Source: CAWCQC01 sp963819905
Lineage (GTDB): Bacteria; Actinomycetota; Thermoleophilia; Gaiellales; Gaiellaceae
Length of the DNA stretch: 64,000 nucleotides
Reading direction: 5' to 3'
Assembly (NCBI GenBank): GCA_963819905.1
Contig: CAWFXP010000007.1
Location: 284,729 to 348,728 of the forward strand
Below are positions 43,008-51,700 of the stretch, piece by piece. The translations under genes and the position numbers were made by a program. The notes beneath the pieces were generated by a model. It saw nothing but the letters and a program-made list of their open reading frames with translations. It was not told the DNA's origin and searched no databases. Numbering within the stretch: position 1 is the stretch's first letter; each line of letters opens with the position of its first letter.

Positions 43008-43391
43008 TCACGAGTCGCTGAGGCGCTGCCCGAAAGCGATGTCATGGCCGTCCGGGTCCTGAACGCCGACTCGCGGAATCCGTGCGGGGCGTTGTAGATC
43101 GTGTAGTCGATCCCCGCGCCCCGCTCCTGAACCTCGGCGTAGATCGCGTCCACGTCGTCGACTCTGATGTAAGCGTTCCAGATGTCGTCCACGATGTGCA
43201 GTCCGGAACGAGACGTTCCGGCTTGTCGGCCAGCGCCAGCAGGATGGTCACTCCATCCGATCTGCGGTGGCAAAGTCGGGTGGCTCGCCGTAGAGCTCGC
43301 ACGTGAATCCCAGGCGGTCGCGGTAGTACGCGACGGCGCGGTCGATGTCGGCGACGAGCAGCACCGGCGAGATCCCTGTCAGTGACGCCAC
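43008..43391 (-). pseudogene. VOC-family (glyoxalase-like) protein broken by frameshifts
   Basis: From a GTG at 43391 the minus strand reads ASLTGISPVLLVADIDRAVA and YYRDRLGFTCELYGEPPDF, then in other frames GVTILLALADKPERLVP, HIVDDIWNAYIRVDDVDAIY, AEVQERGAGIDYTIYNAPHG, and finally GVQDPDGHDIAFGQRLSDS before TGA. That is a complete single-domain VOC protein of about 125 aa. At least three frame changes are needed. Metal-binding His/Glu positions cannot be fixed confidently. Confidence 0.7.
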
Positions 43392-43435
43392 GAAGCAATC
43401 CTACGCACGGCCTCGCGCTCGAAGCGGACTGCGGC

Positions 43436-43475
43436 TTGTCGAGCGCCGTGGGATTCGAACCCACGTATTGCAGGG
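43436..43475 (-). other. tRNA T-arm-like fragment
   Basis: On the minus strand CGTGGGTTCGAATCCCACGG forms a perfect T-arm. No matching acceptor, D-arm or anticodon arm can be drawn upstream, so this is at most a tRNA 3' remnant. Similar fragments occur at 43.9 and 45.15 kb. Confidence 0.3.
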
Positions 43476-43593
43476 AGATCTTCGTCGTTCGACACGATTT
43501 TCGCCGGTCCGACCCGCCAATCTGCCCGGCCGCACACGTTCGGGCTCGCCCTGATCGGGGTACATCTTGGTCAGATCGAGGAAGGAGGGGAAC

Positions 43594-43674
43594 ATGCCTA
43601 TCTGGCTTTGGGTCGTGTTAATCGTGCTGCTCGTGCTGCTGCTCACCGGCGGCGTAGGCGTCTACCGGCGCTAG
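43594..43674 (+). CDS. 26-aa single-helix microprotein
   Basis: The frame MPIWLWVVLIVLLVLLLTGG followed by VGVYRR is preceded by GGAAGGAGGGG at ideal spacing and followed within 20 bp by a strong hairpin. It is a stand-alone gene for one transmembrane helix ending in basic residues. Similar tiny hydrophobic proteins are common in actinobacteria, usually unannotated, with no known role. Confidence 0.6.
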   Translation: MPIWLWVVLIVLLVLLLTGGVGVYRR

Positions 43675-43690
43675 ACCGGCTGCCCCGACA

Positions 43691-43723
43691 GCGAGGGCCG
43701 TGAGTCATTGGTTCGGCCCTCGC
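43691..43723 (+). terminator. 10-bp perfect hairpin after the microprotein gene
   Basis: GCGAGGGCCG (43691-43700) pairs exactly with CGGCCCTCGC (43714-43723) across a 13-nt loop, 17 bp after the stop codon. It is a likely terminator, without T-run. Confidence 0.65.
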
Positions 43724-43869
43724 GCCTCGTCTGAGTTCTGCAGGCCGAAGTGAATCGTTGTTCGCCAGAAACGACGTTACTCACAGACACCAGCGGACGG
43801 CGGTGGATTTGAGCGTCTTGGCTTCGCACGCCGGAACCCTTTAGTGGAGTCGGACTCGGCGTGGTTGCG

Positions 43870-43945
43870 CGGGGTGCGGGATCCGAACCCACGAGACGCC
43901 TTTCGAGCGCCTAGCGGTTTTCCACAGACCGCTCAAGAAGCGCTC
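43870..43945 (-). other. tRNA-Ser-like 3' fragment A
   Basis: Minus-strand sequence runs from AGCGGT through an enlarged anticodon loop to ACCGCT, a serine-type variable arm (GGCGCTCGAAAGGCGTC) and a T-arm with GGGTTCGGATCCC. No D-arm or matching acceptor strand is present. A 28-bp core (43894-43921) recurs exactly at 45159-45186. It is likely an old attachment-site duplicate. Confidence 0.5.
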
Positions 43946-44112
43946 TGAGCAGGGATTTTCCAGCCGGGCCATCGCAATAGCCGTCGGTCCAACCCGCCTC
44001 AGTCCTCGAAACGCGGGTTCGCCTGATTGCTGCGCGGGCGTCCGTAACGCCGCATACTCGTCACACCTCGGCGTCGAGCGGCGGCGCCGATGACCCCAAG
44101 AGGAGAAGAGAG

Positions 44113-44388
44113 ATGATGATCCTGGCAACGACGACGGTCGAGGATTTCGACCGCTTCCTGAAGATCTTCTCGACCAAGGGCGCGGAGAAGCGAAAGCAGC
44201 ACGGGTCGAAGGGTGCGACCGTCTTTCGCGATCCCAATGAGGACGACCGGGTCTGGGTCATCTTCGACTGGGATGCGGAGGGTTGGCAGAGCTTCGTCTC
44301 CGACCCCGAGGTCCCCCCGATCCTGCAAGAGGCCGGGCACAAGGGTAAGCCCCAGGCGGCGGAGCTCGGCGGCCAGTACGACGCCTAG
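44113..44388 (+). CDS. Small dimeric alpha/beta-barrel-like protein (ABM-like), unknown function
   Basis: This 91-aa cytosolic protein begins MMILATTTVEDFDRFLKIFS and continues with SKGATVFRDPNEDDRVWVIF, DWDAEGWQSFVSDPEVPPIL and EAGHKGKPQAAELGG. The order of strands and helices resembles the antibiotic-biosynthesis-monooxygenase/EthD type. A strong GAGGAGAAGAGAG ribosome site precedes the ATG pair. It lies alone between the two tRNA-Ser fragments and is one of the few intact genes in this part. Confidence 0.65.
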   Translation: MMILATTTVEDFDRFLKIFSTKGAEKRKQHGSKGATVFRDPNEDDRVWVIFDWDAEGWQSFVSDPEVPPILQEAGHKGKPQAAELGGQYDA

Positions 44389-45127
44389 CACGTCTCCGCG
44401 TGCGGGGCGTCAAGAGGCGCCGCCACCCTGAGCCGGGGAGCACCACGAGCGCAGCCGCCCGTGCGTGCAAGACCGCGCGCGGGAGATTCTTGGCTACCTG
44501 ATACTGGACTCTTGAGGTTGACCAAATCGCATGGAGGTTGACCGCAACGCGCCGTCATAGCCCACAGCGAAGCCGAGATAGCGGCTGACCCGCGACCGTC
44601 TGGGAGGTATTGACTTCAGTTAACGCCTGGCCAAGGAACTGGAATCCAGACGTGAAGTCAGCATCGATGCAAGCGGAGATTTTGCACCAGCCGGCTCGGT
44701 TCCAATGGAAGGCTCGGCCCTTCGACCATCAAGTCGACTGTGCAGGAGGTAGAGGCACCCGAACGTGCAGCCTGGACGGGCAAGACGCTTGGCATCAGAG
44801 CGATTCACGTTCACAGGCTGGAAGCCCACGACGGCAGCACCACCGTCCACTCGGACGAGTCCTGGGACGGCCTGCTTCCCAAACTCCTACGCAGCTCGAT
44901 GCAGAAGACCCCTGCAGCGCGGAAACGACGCCGGGCTTCAGCACCTGAAAGCCGAGGCCGAACTCCGCGGGCCAGCTCGCACGTCGTCCGCACCATAGGT
45001 CGCGGCGACCAGCCCACCGCGTACTGCTTCCGGGCAACGGACCCGCAGGACGCGCACGACGTCGCTTGAGCCGCAGTCGGCGCACGCGCCCTGCCTGGCC
45101 TGCGGAGATGCGCGCGTTCGGTGCGGC
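44389..45127. other. Gene-free region between the tRNA-Ser fragments
   Basis: About 740 bp of more AT-rich and irregular sequence than the core genes. Several open frames exist on both strands, but none has a ribosome site, domain-like pattern or consistent codon use. I see no RNA gene. It probably is decayed mobile DNA. Confidence 0.4.
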
Positions 45128-45205
45128 TGCCTAGCGGCGGGGGTGGAATCGAACCCACAGACGCCTTTCGAGCGCCTAGCGGTTTTCAAGACCGCTCAGG
45201 AATGG
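45128..45205 (-). other. tRNA-Ser(UGA)-like 3' fragment B
   Basis: On the minus strand AGCGGT-CTTGAAA-ACCGCT is a clean anticodon arm with anticodon TGA. It is followed by a serine-type variable arm and a T-arm-like GTGGGTTCGATTCCAC that is one C short of perfect. The D-arm and 5' acceptor are missing. The fragment starts at the anticodon stem, where tyrosine integrases often cut tRNA genes. It shares a 28-bp core with fragment A. Confidence 0.55.
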
Positions 45206-45359
45206 CTAATTTGCAGCGTTTTCGTGTCTTGTGCGCCAGCTGGTGCGCCAGCTCGTACCATGCTTGCCGGGCGCTTGGCACGCCCGGCATCGGCCTTGGC
45301 AGAACATCGACGGTCATGCAGGCAGGCGCGGTCGGCGACGAGCTCGGCGATGCGACCGT

Positions 45360-45470
45360 CATTTCGAGCTCACGCGGAAGTTCATGCGACACGCCTCTAT
45401 CTCGACGACCCCCGAGCACTACTACAACGCGACCCAGATCGCCGGCGAGCGCTGCCTCCGGCTCACCGTT
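45360..45470 (+). pseudogene. Tyrosine recombinase C-terminal remnant
   Basis: A short stretch encodes HFELTRKFMRHASISTTPEH followed by YYNATQIAGERC. The GHxSISTT...YY pattern is the C-terminal box of phage-type integrases with the nucleophilic tyrosine (here the His/Arg box reads MRHASISTT). No upstream catalytic arginine box is found in frame. It lies 170 bp from tRNA-Ser fragment B, as expected for a decayed integrated element. Confidence 0.55.
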
Positions 45471-45691
45471 TGGCAAGGGTGCGTTCCGGGAATGCTGCGA
45501 TTCGCGGGACAAAGAGGCGTGGACCGGATCCGAACCGCTGAAGTAGTGACTTCGGGCACCGGCTGGCTGCAACCCCAACACGAGTGTCCGACCAACCTTC
45601 CAACGCGAGGCGTTGCCCGTCAGACGACGACGAGCGGCTCGGTGGAACCGTTGTGAGCCTATCGGCCGAATCCCTCGTCCATGCGGGGACT

Positions 45692-45734
45692 TGGTTCAGA
45701 GAACCGCTGCTCTATCCACTGAGCTACGGGGGGC
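45692..45734 (-). other. tRNA-Arg(UCU)-like 5' half
   Basis: On the minus strand GCCCCCCGTAGCTCAGTGG, ATAGAGCAGCGGTTCTCTGA and ACC give acceptor strand, D-arm and anticodon arm with TCT at the anticodon. After this point no variable loop, T-arm or 3' acceptor follows. It is a 5' tRNA fragment, complementary in kind to the nearby 3' fragments. A functional tRNA is unlikely. Confidence 0.5.
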
Positions 45735-45999
45735 GGCCAGCCCACGATAGCGCTCGATCAGCCGTGCCTCGCCCGTGTCCGCTCGGCAACCGCCAGCACC
45801 GACGGCGGCCGGGTGACTGCGAAGCTACTCTCAGCGGACAGGAGTGCGTCGCGGTAGCGACGCGTCGATCTGTTCCTCCTTGCGTGTGGAAGTGCGGGTG
45901 AAGGACGAGCCGGCGGGGTTCAGACAGCGGAGGGCCAGGCTCGTGTCGTCGACGGCAACCGTCTGCTGTGGGAACGACGAGAAGGCTGCGCGTCGCGTG

Positions 46000-46027
46000 T
46001 TTCAGGCCCGCTACAGGCCCGTTACAG
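46000..46027. promoter_or_regulatory. Triple direct repeat TTTCAG/CTACAG/TTACAG with 11-bp period
   Basis: Three hexamers start at 46000, 46011 and 46022, each followed by GCCCG or similar. The same hexamer pair and spacing occur before the SARP gene and the kinase gene. Here it lies beside a truncated kinase start, so it may be a leftover promoter. Binding by the SARP regulator is inferred. Confidence 0.45.
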
Positions 46028-46142
46028 GTGCAAGCGTCCGCTCAGCGACGTCGCGGGCGATGTCGCTGGAGGCCCTGCCAAGCAGGGCCTCCAGCCGGTA
46101 GCCGGCGAGCTCGGCGCCAACGCGGGGATCGGCCTCTACCAC
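46011..46142 (-). pseudogene. Truncated start of a second Ser/Thr kinase gene
   Basis: From GTG at 46142 the 43 codons read VVEADPRVGAELAGYRLEAL and LGRA, matching the kinase at 53292 (SRVGTVLAGYRVEALLGRGG) up to the glycine-rich loop. The sequence then turns into unrelated residues and stops. The break coincides with a perfect 13-bp inverted repeat, CTGGAGGCCCTGC and GCAGGGCCTCCAG, at 46066-46094. It is a fragment left by rearrangement. Confidence 0.6.
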
Positions 46143-46179
46143 CGCTCACTTAGCCTCGAGTCGGACACCCGACGCGACC

Positions 46180-46938
46180 TCACCGAGCCGCTTCTTCCGC
46201 GTACTCGCGCGTTCGCTGCTCCCAGAGCTGGATCGACTCCACCCCCATGTCCTCCGGGCCGTACATGATGGCGGCGTCCTCCGGATAGGCGCTGCGCACC
46301 CACCTTTCGAACGGCTCCCACACCTGGGGCGAGAACTCCGAAATGTTGTGTGTCAACCTCGCTTGGACGATCTCTCCATCACGGACGGTGAGATCCCAGT
46401 AACTGCCGCTGTAGGGCCCCAGCCCGATCTCGTCCGACCTGAGGGAGTGGACATCGAAGGGGCAACGAAGCTCGGTGCCTGAGGTTGAGCTGGCCAGTTG
46501 CTCGCACGGGTGGAGCATCTGCTTGTAGCCCACAGCTTCCCACCAGGCGAGGAACCGCCGGAATTCGTCCCCGGGGGCACCCGGTACACGCCACCCCACC
46601 AGCGTGCTGTCGAGTGTCGAGAGATCGGCGTCCTCGGCCAGATAGGTGATCACCCGGTCGGCGTCGAAGGCGCCGTACGCCTCGATGAACCCCATCGCCA
46701 CCTCCTCCGCGGCCGCGGCATCTGCCGGGCTCACGGTTGCCGGCGGCGAAGCCGGCACCTCGGCCTGGGCTTCGGCCTCGGCCGGAGACTCGGCCGGTGC
46801 TTCGGCCGGTGCCTCGGCGGCGGGAGTCTCGTTTGCCGGAGGTTCCTGCACGGCACTCTCGTCGCTGCCGGAGCAGGCGACCGCGGCCAGAACCGCCGCG
46901 CAGAGACAACACAGGACGACTAGACGCTGGACACTCAT
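46180..46938 (-). CDS. Lipoprotein with SnoaL/NTF2-like domain
   Basis: This 252-aa exported protein has a lipobox LAAVACSG (Cys22) and an Ala/Pro/Glu-rich linker to about residue 70. A globular domain follows starting AAEEVAMGFIEAYGAFDADR and VITYLAEDADL, typical of SnoaL/NTF2-like folds. It should be anchored on the outer face of the membrane. It diverges from the SARP gene across 170 bp holding a TTACAG direct repeat. A sensor or partner role for the regulator/kinase module is possible but unproven. Confidence 0.75.
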   Translation of the reverse strand: MSVQRLVVLCCLCAAVLAAVACSGSDESAVQEPPANETPAAEAPAEAPAESPAEAEAQAEVPASPPATVSPADAAAAEEVAMGFIEAYGAFDADRVITYLAEDADLSTLDSTLVGWRVPGAPGDEFRRFLAWWEAVGYKQMLHPCEQLASSTSGTELRCPFDVHSLRSDEIGLGPYSGSYWDLTVRDGEIVQARLTHNISEFSPQVWEPFERWVRSAYPEDAAIMYGPEDMGVESIQLWEQRTREYAEEAAR

Positions 46939-46999
46939 CGTTTCCTCCCTGTTCGCTGGAGTGCGACTCCGATGATCCAGCCAGTCGATTTCCCCGCTA

Positions 47000-47016
47000 T
47001 TACAGGCGCGTTACAG
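47000..47016. promoter_or_regulatory. Direct repeat TTACAG-N5-TTACAG in lipoprotein-SARP intergenic region
   Basis: TTACAGGCGCGTTACAG places two hexamers 11 bp apart, followed by a weaker CTGCAG copy. It lies 92 bp before the SARP ATG and 62 bp before the divergent lipoprotein start. SARP regulators bind 11-bp-spaced direct repeats, so autoregulation is a natural reading. Confidence 0.55.
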
Positions 47017-47108
47017 GCGGCTGCAGCGCCGGGGCGAGGACTGCCAGGCTCGAGCCGCTATCGCTAGTGGCACCTTCCGGTGCTAGCGTCTCGCGCCTGG
47101 GAGTGTCG

Positions 47109-48707
47109 ATGGACTTTCGGATCCTCGGAGCGCTCGAGGTGTGGCACCAGGACCGCCAGATCGTGCTGAGCGGACCGAAGCAGCGCGCGCTGCTCGCGGT
47201 ATTGCTGCTGCACGCGAACGAGGTCGTTCCCGGCGACCGGCTGATCGAGGAGCTCTGGCCGGTAGAGCCGGTCGAGAGCGCTGCGAATTCCCTACGGGTC
47301 AACATCTCGCGCCTGCGCAAGGCCTTGCCCGGGGAGGTGCTCGCGACGCGGGCGCCCGGCTACATCATCCGGGTCGATTCCGACCAGCTCGACCTCCACC
47401 GGTTCGAGCGGCTCGTCGACGATGCGCGAGGCCAGCTCGCAGAGGCCAAGCCGACTGCTGCGGCAGAGCGACTACGCGAAGCGCTCTCGCTCTGGCGGGG
47501 TCCGGCGCTCGTGGACTTCGCCTACGAGAGCTTCGCCCAGGCGGCGATCTCGCGGCTCGAGGAGATCCGACTCGCGGCGCTCGAGCTGCGGATCGAGGTC
47601 GACCTTGCGCTCGGACGCGACCGCGAGCTTATCGGCGAGCTCGAAGCGCTCGTCGCGGAGCACCCGCTGCGTGAGCGCCTGCGCGGTCACCTGATGACGG
47701 CGCTGTATCGGTCGGGCCGCCAGGCCGAGGCGCTCGATATCTACCAGGATGCCCGCAGCGCGCTCATCGACGAGCTCGGGATCGAGCCGAGCCCGGCGCT
47801 GCACGAGCTCGAGCGGGCGATCCTCCGCCAGGATCCGACTCTCGACGCGCCGAGGACGGCGCAGGTGCCGTGGGACGCTGTCGGTGAGCGCTCGATCCTC
47901 ATGGCCGTGCCCCACGAGTCCCGGCTTGACGAGCTGCTCCGGGTTGCGTGCCTTCTGGCGCGCCCTCCTCGCGTCCTGATCCTGGCGAAGCTCATAGCGG
48001 ATGCGGCCGAGCTCGGATCTGCGGCCGCGTGGCTCGACGAGCAGAGAGCCGCGCTCGAGGCCAGCGGCCTCGTCGTGCGCTCGGCGTCCTTCACGGCGAG
48101 CGCGCCGGGAGACGAGCTGGCCCGGCTCGCGGCCCAGCTCGACGTCGAGCTGCTGCTTGTCGATGCCCCGGACGAGCTCCTGGCCGAAGGAGTCCCGGAC
48201 GAGCAGCTCGGCGCGGTTCTCGTCGGCGCACCCTGCGACGTCGCGCTTCTGGTGCCTCGGGAGGCGACGCAGGAGGGCGCCGTGCTCGTTCCCTTCGGCG
48301 GCTCCGACCACGACTGGGCGGCGGTGGAGCTCGGCGCGTGGTTCTCAGGCGCGAGCGGCGCACCGCTCCGCCTGGCCGGCGCCGCGGCCTCTCCGGAGCG
48401 GGGCAGGCGCGACGCGAGTCGCTTGCTCTCTCACGCGTCGCTCGCCGTTCAGCGGGCGCTGGGCGTCTCCGCGGAGCCGCTCCTGGTCGATGCCGGCGAG
48501 GAGAGCATGCTTGAGGCGAGCCGCGACGCAGGTCTCCTCGTGGTTGGGCTCTCGACGAGGTGGGAGCGGGAAGGGCTTGGCCCGGCGCGGCTCAGGCTCG
48601 CCAGAGAGGCCAGTGCGCCGACGCTGCTCGTCCGCTGCGGCCTGCGTCCGGGCGGCCTCGCGCCGCCGGCAACCCTGACGCGCTTCACCTGGTCGATTCG
48701 GGCCTGA
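47109..48707 (+). CDS. SARP/BTAD transcriptional regulator with USP-like C-terminal domain
   Basis: This 532-aa protein has an N-terminal OmpR-like winged helix (MDFRILGALEVW ... LSGPKQRALLAVLLLHANEV; SLRVNISRLRKAL). A BTAD helical domain follows (about 100-250, ending ALIDELGIEPSPALHELE). From about residue 265 to the end is a repeated alpha/beta region reading ILMAVPHESRLDEL, VELLLVDAPDELLAEG, AGLLVVGLST, like degenerate universal-stress or antiporter-associated domains. The ATG at 47109 follows GGGAG. It converges with the giant kinase gene. The C-terminal fusion may sense a nucleotide. Confidence 0.85.
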   Translation: MDFRILGALEVWHQDRQIVLSGPKQRALLAVLLLHANEVVPGDRLIEELWPVEPVESAANSLRVNISRLRKALPGEVLATRAPGYIIRVDSDQLDLHRFERLVDDARGQLAEAKPTAAAERLREALSLWRGPALVDFAYESFAQAAISRLEEIRLAALELRIEVDLALGRDRELIGELEALVAEHPLRERLRGHLMTALYRSGRQAEALDIYQDARSALIDELGIEPSPALHELERAILRQDPTLDAPRTAQVPWDAVGERSILMAVPHESRLDELLRVACLLARPPRVLILAKLIADAAELGSAAAWLDEQRAALEASGLVVRSASFTASAPGDELARLAAQLDVELLLVDAPDELLAEGVPDEQLGAVLVGAPCDVALLVPREATQEGAVLVPFGGSDHDWAAVELGAWFSGASGAPLRLAGAAASPERGRRDASRLLSHASLAVQRALGVSAEPLLVDAGEESMLEASRDAGLLVVGLSTRWEREGLGPARLRLAREASAPTLLVRCGLRPGGLAPPATLTRFTWSIRA

Positions 48708-48719
48708 TCTGCAACCACG

Positions 48720-51700
48720 TCAGGCGCAGGCGGGCTCGTAGGGCCGGCCGGGGAGGAACTGCTCCCACTCCGCCTCCGTAAGGGTGCGGCCGGCGATCTC
48801 GCAGGCGCGCTGCTTCCAGGACTCGGGGTCGAAGTCCCAGACGGCTCCCTGGCCGTCGACCGAGGTCATCAGCAGCTGTTTCCCGTCGGCGGACAGGTCG
48901 AGCGCTGTCCTGCCGGCCCCACCACTCGGCAGCTCGAGACCGATCTGGGTTCCCGTGGCGACGTCCCAGAGGGACGCGGTCGGCTCGAGGCCGGAGACGG
49001 CGAGCATCTGCCCGTCGGGGGAGAACTCGAGCGAGAACGCTCCCGCGCCACCGACGTAGAGCTCGTGCAGGAGCGTCTCGGTCGGGACGTCCCAGATGCG
49101 GACGTCGTTGCTGAAGCCTCCGACCGCGAGCAGGCGGCCGTCGGGGCTCAGCGCGACGGCCTGGGAGTGAAGGTGAGCAAGCCGCTCACGCTGGCGACTG
49201 TCTCGTCGCGGGCGACGTCCCATACCGTTGCGCCCCCGGCTGCGATCTGGGCGGACGCGACGAGGGCCCCGTCCGCGCTGACGGCCACGTCGCTGTGGGG
49301 GTCGCCGGAGCCTGCGAGGCGGCCGGCCGCTTCGCCGGTAGCGACGTCCCAGAGCGCCACCGCGAAGCTGTCGGCCACCGCGAGCATCGTTCCGTCCGCG
49401 ACGAAGCTCACGCCCACGATGCTCCCGAGGTCGGTGGCGCTCACGGACAACGGCCCGAGGCGCAGCGACCGCGATCCGACGTCCCAGAGGGTCGCGCGGC
49501 CTTCGCGGGTCGCGGCCGCGAGCGTTTGCCCGTCCGGGGAGAAGGCGAGGGACATGACCTCACCGTCCGTGCCGGAGAGCGGCGCCCCGACCTGCTCGAG
49601 CGTGCGCGCGTCGAAGAGCGCGAGGCCCTCGCCCTCGAGGCCGACCGCGACCAGCTCGCCGTCGGGGCTGAACCTGCCCGGATGGGTGTCGTAGGCGTCG
49701 TCCGGAACCAGGTCGCTCGTGAACGTGAACGGGCGCACGACGCCGCGGTCACGGGCCAGGTCCCAGGCAATCGCGGTTTTGTCGTGGCTGGCCGTGTAGA
49801 GCGTTGCTCCGTCGGGGCTGAAGGCGGCCTGCTGGACGGACCCCGAGTGGCCGCGCAGCGTCTCGCGGACCGTGCCGGACTCGGCGTCCCAGAGCGTGAC
49901 CGTCCCGTCGAGGTTGGTCGCCGCGACTGTCGCGCCGTCCGGGCTGAACGCGAGCCAGTTCGGGCGCCCGGTCGCGCCGCCGGTCGCAGTCTGCACGTCG
50001 CCGGCGGGCAGGTCGATCAGCTGGATGCCGCCCGCGATGCCGACTGCGGCGGTCAGCCCGTCCGGGCTGAGCGCAAGCGCGACGGGCGGTGAGCTGTCCT
50101 CGATCGGGAGCGAGCGCGTCTTCTCGCCGGTTTCGATGTCCCACCAGGCCAGCTCGCCGGCCTCGGACGCGGTGATGATCGAGCGGTCATCGGGTGTGAT
50201 GGCGAAGCTCGGTGACGCGAACCAGCTGGCGAACCACGTGCCCGCGAAGGCGTCCGGCCAGATCGGAGCGCCGATCGGCTCCAGGGTTGCGGCGTCATGG
50301 ACGGTGATCGACGCCGGCGGTCGAAGCGCCGCGTGACGAGCGCGACGAGCAGCGACCCGTCACTCGTGAACGCGAGGCGCGAGACCGTCACTGGCTGCTC
50401 GTCTCCGCGAGCTGCTCGCCCGTCCGCGCGTCGAAGAGACGGAGGACGCCGTTGATGCCGAACGCGAGCGTGCGTCCGTCCGGGCTGTACGCGAGCGCCC
50501 CCTCGTCCCCCGTGTCGAACGTATCGAGCGGGATTGGCGGGCCGACCTGGATCGGCTGGCCGACCAGCTCGTATGTCTCCGTGTCGAAGCGGAGGAGCTG
50601 GCCGGAAGCTCCACCCACCGCGAGAGTCCCCCGTCCGGGCTGACGGCGAGAAATCGGAGCACGTCATCGGGGTCGGCTCGTGAGGCGTGCATGATCCCGA
50701 CCACGGGAGAGACGCGCTGCAGGTCGGCGAGCAGTGAGCCGCGGTTCTGAGACGTGTCGTCGATCGCAACGGCCTGGCGCGCGAGGAGCAGAGACAGGGC
50801 GAGGTCCTCCTCGACGAGCGCCTGCGTGCCAAGGCGCTGGGCGAGCTGGGCGGTCTCGGCGTCGCGCGCCTCGGCGGCCGCGTCCCGCGCCTGGCGGCGG
50901 CGTCGCGGGCCTCGCCGCGCTGGAGCACCGCGAAGATGCCTCCTCCAGTCGCCGCCGCGAGCAGGACGGCGACGCCGATGAGGAGGCCGCGCAGGCGGCG
51001 ATTGGTGCGGCGCACCTGCTTGGTCTCCGTCTCGGAGGCCTCCCGGCTCTCGGCCATGAACTGCCGCTCGAGCTCGTTGAGCTCGAGCGCGTGGTCGGCG
51101 CTCCAGTCGAGGGCGGTGGCGAGGCGGGCGCCGCGGTAGAGCTCGGCCTGGTCGCGGTCTGCCTCGTCCCATTCGGTTGCGGCCTGGGTGATGTGGCGGC
51201 GCAGCCGCCGCCCCTCTGCGTCCTCCTCGATCCACTCGGCGAGGCGGGGCCACTCGCGCAAGAGCGCCTCGTGGGCGACCTCGACGCTGCCCTCGGACAC
51301 GGTGACGAGGCGGCTGTCGGCCAGGATCGTCAGGACACGCTCCGCGTCCGGGTTGCGCTCGAGGTCGAGCTCTGCGAGCGGTGCGCGGCGGCGCACGGCG
51401 GCGTCGCCCTCGCCTTCGCCGACGAGGCGCAGCATGATCGCCCGCACGAGCGGCTTGTGCTCGTCGGGGATGCGCGCGTACGTGCCCTCGGCCAGGCGAG
51501 CCACCGCGCCCTGCACGCCACCGGAGTCGCGATAGACGGATGCCGTGAGCGTGTTGCCCTGCCGCTTCTGCCAAAGCTCGAGCAGCGCGGTGGAGAGCAG
51601 CGGCAGCGCGCCCGGCTCGCCCTCGACGTCGTCCACGAGCGCGTCGGTGAGCTCGGGCTCGACGCGTAGCCCGACCCGGCCGGCGGGCAGCTCGACCACC

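Noticed and set aside
43870..45205. Functional tRNA-Ser genes
   Set aside because: Both copies lack a D-arm and acceptor 5' strand, and the T-arm or anticodon loop is defective.
44610..45546. Several overlapping frames of 70-140 codons between the tRNA-Ser fragments
   Set aside because: They lack ribosome sites, conflict with each other and show no protein-like pattern except the short recombinase scrap at 45360-45470.
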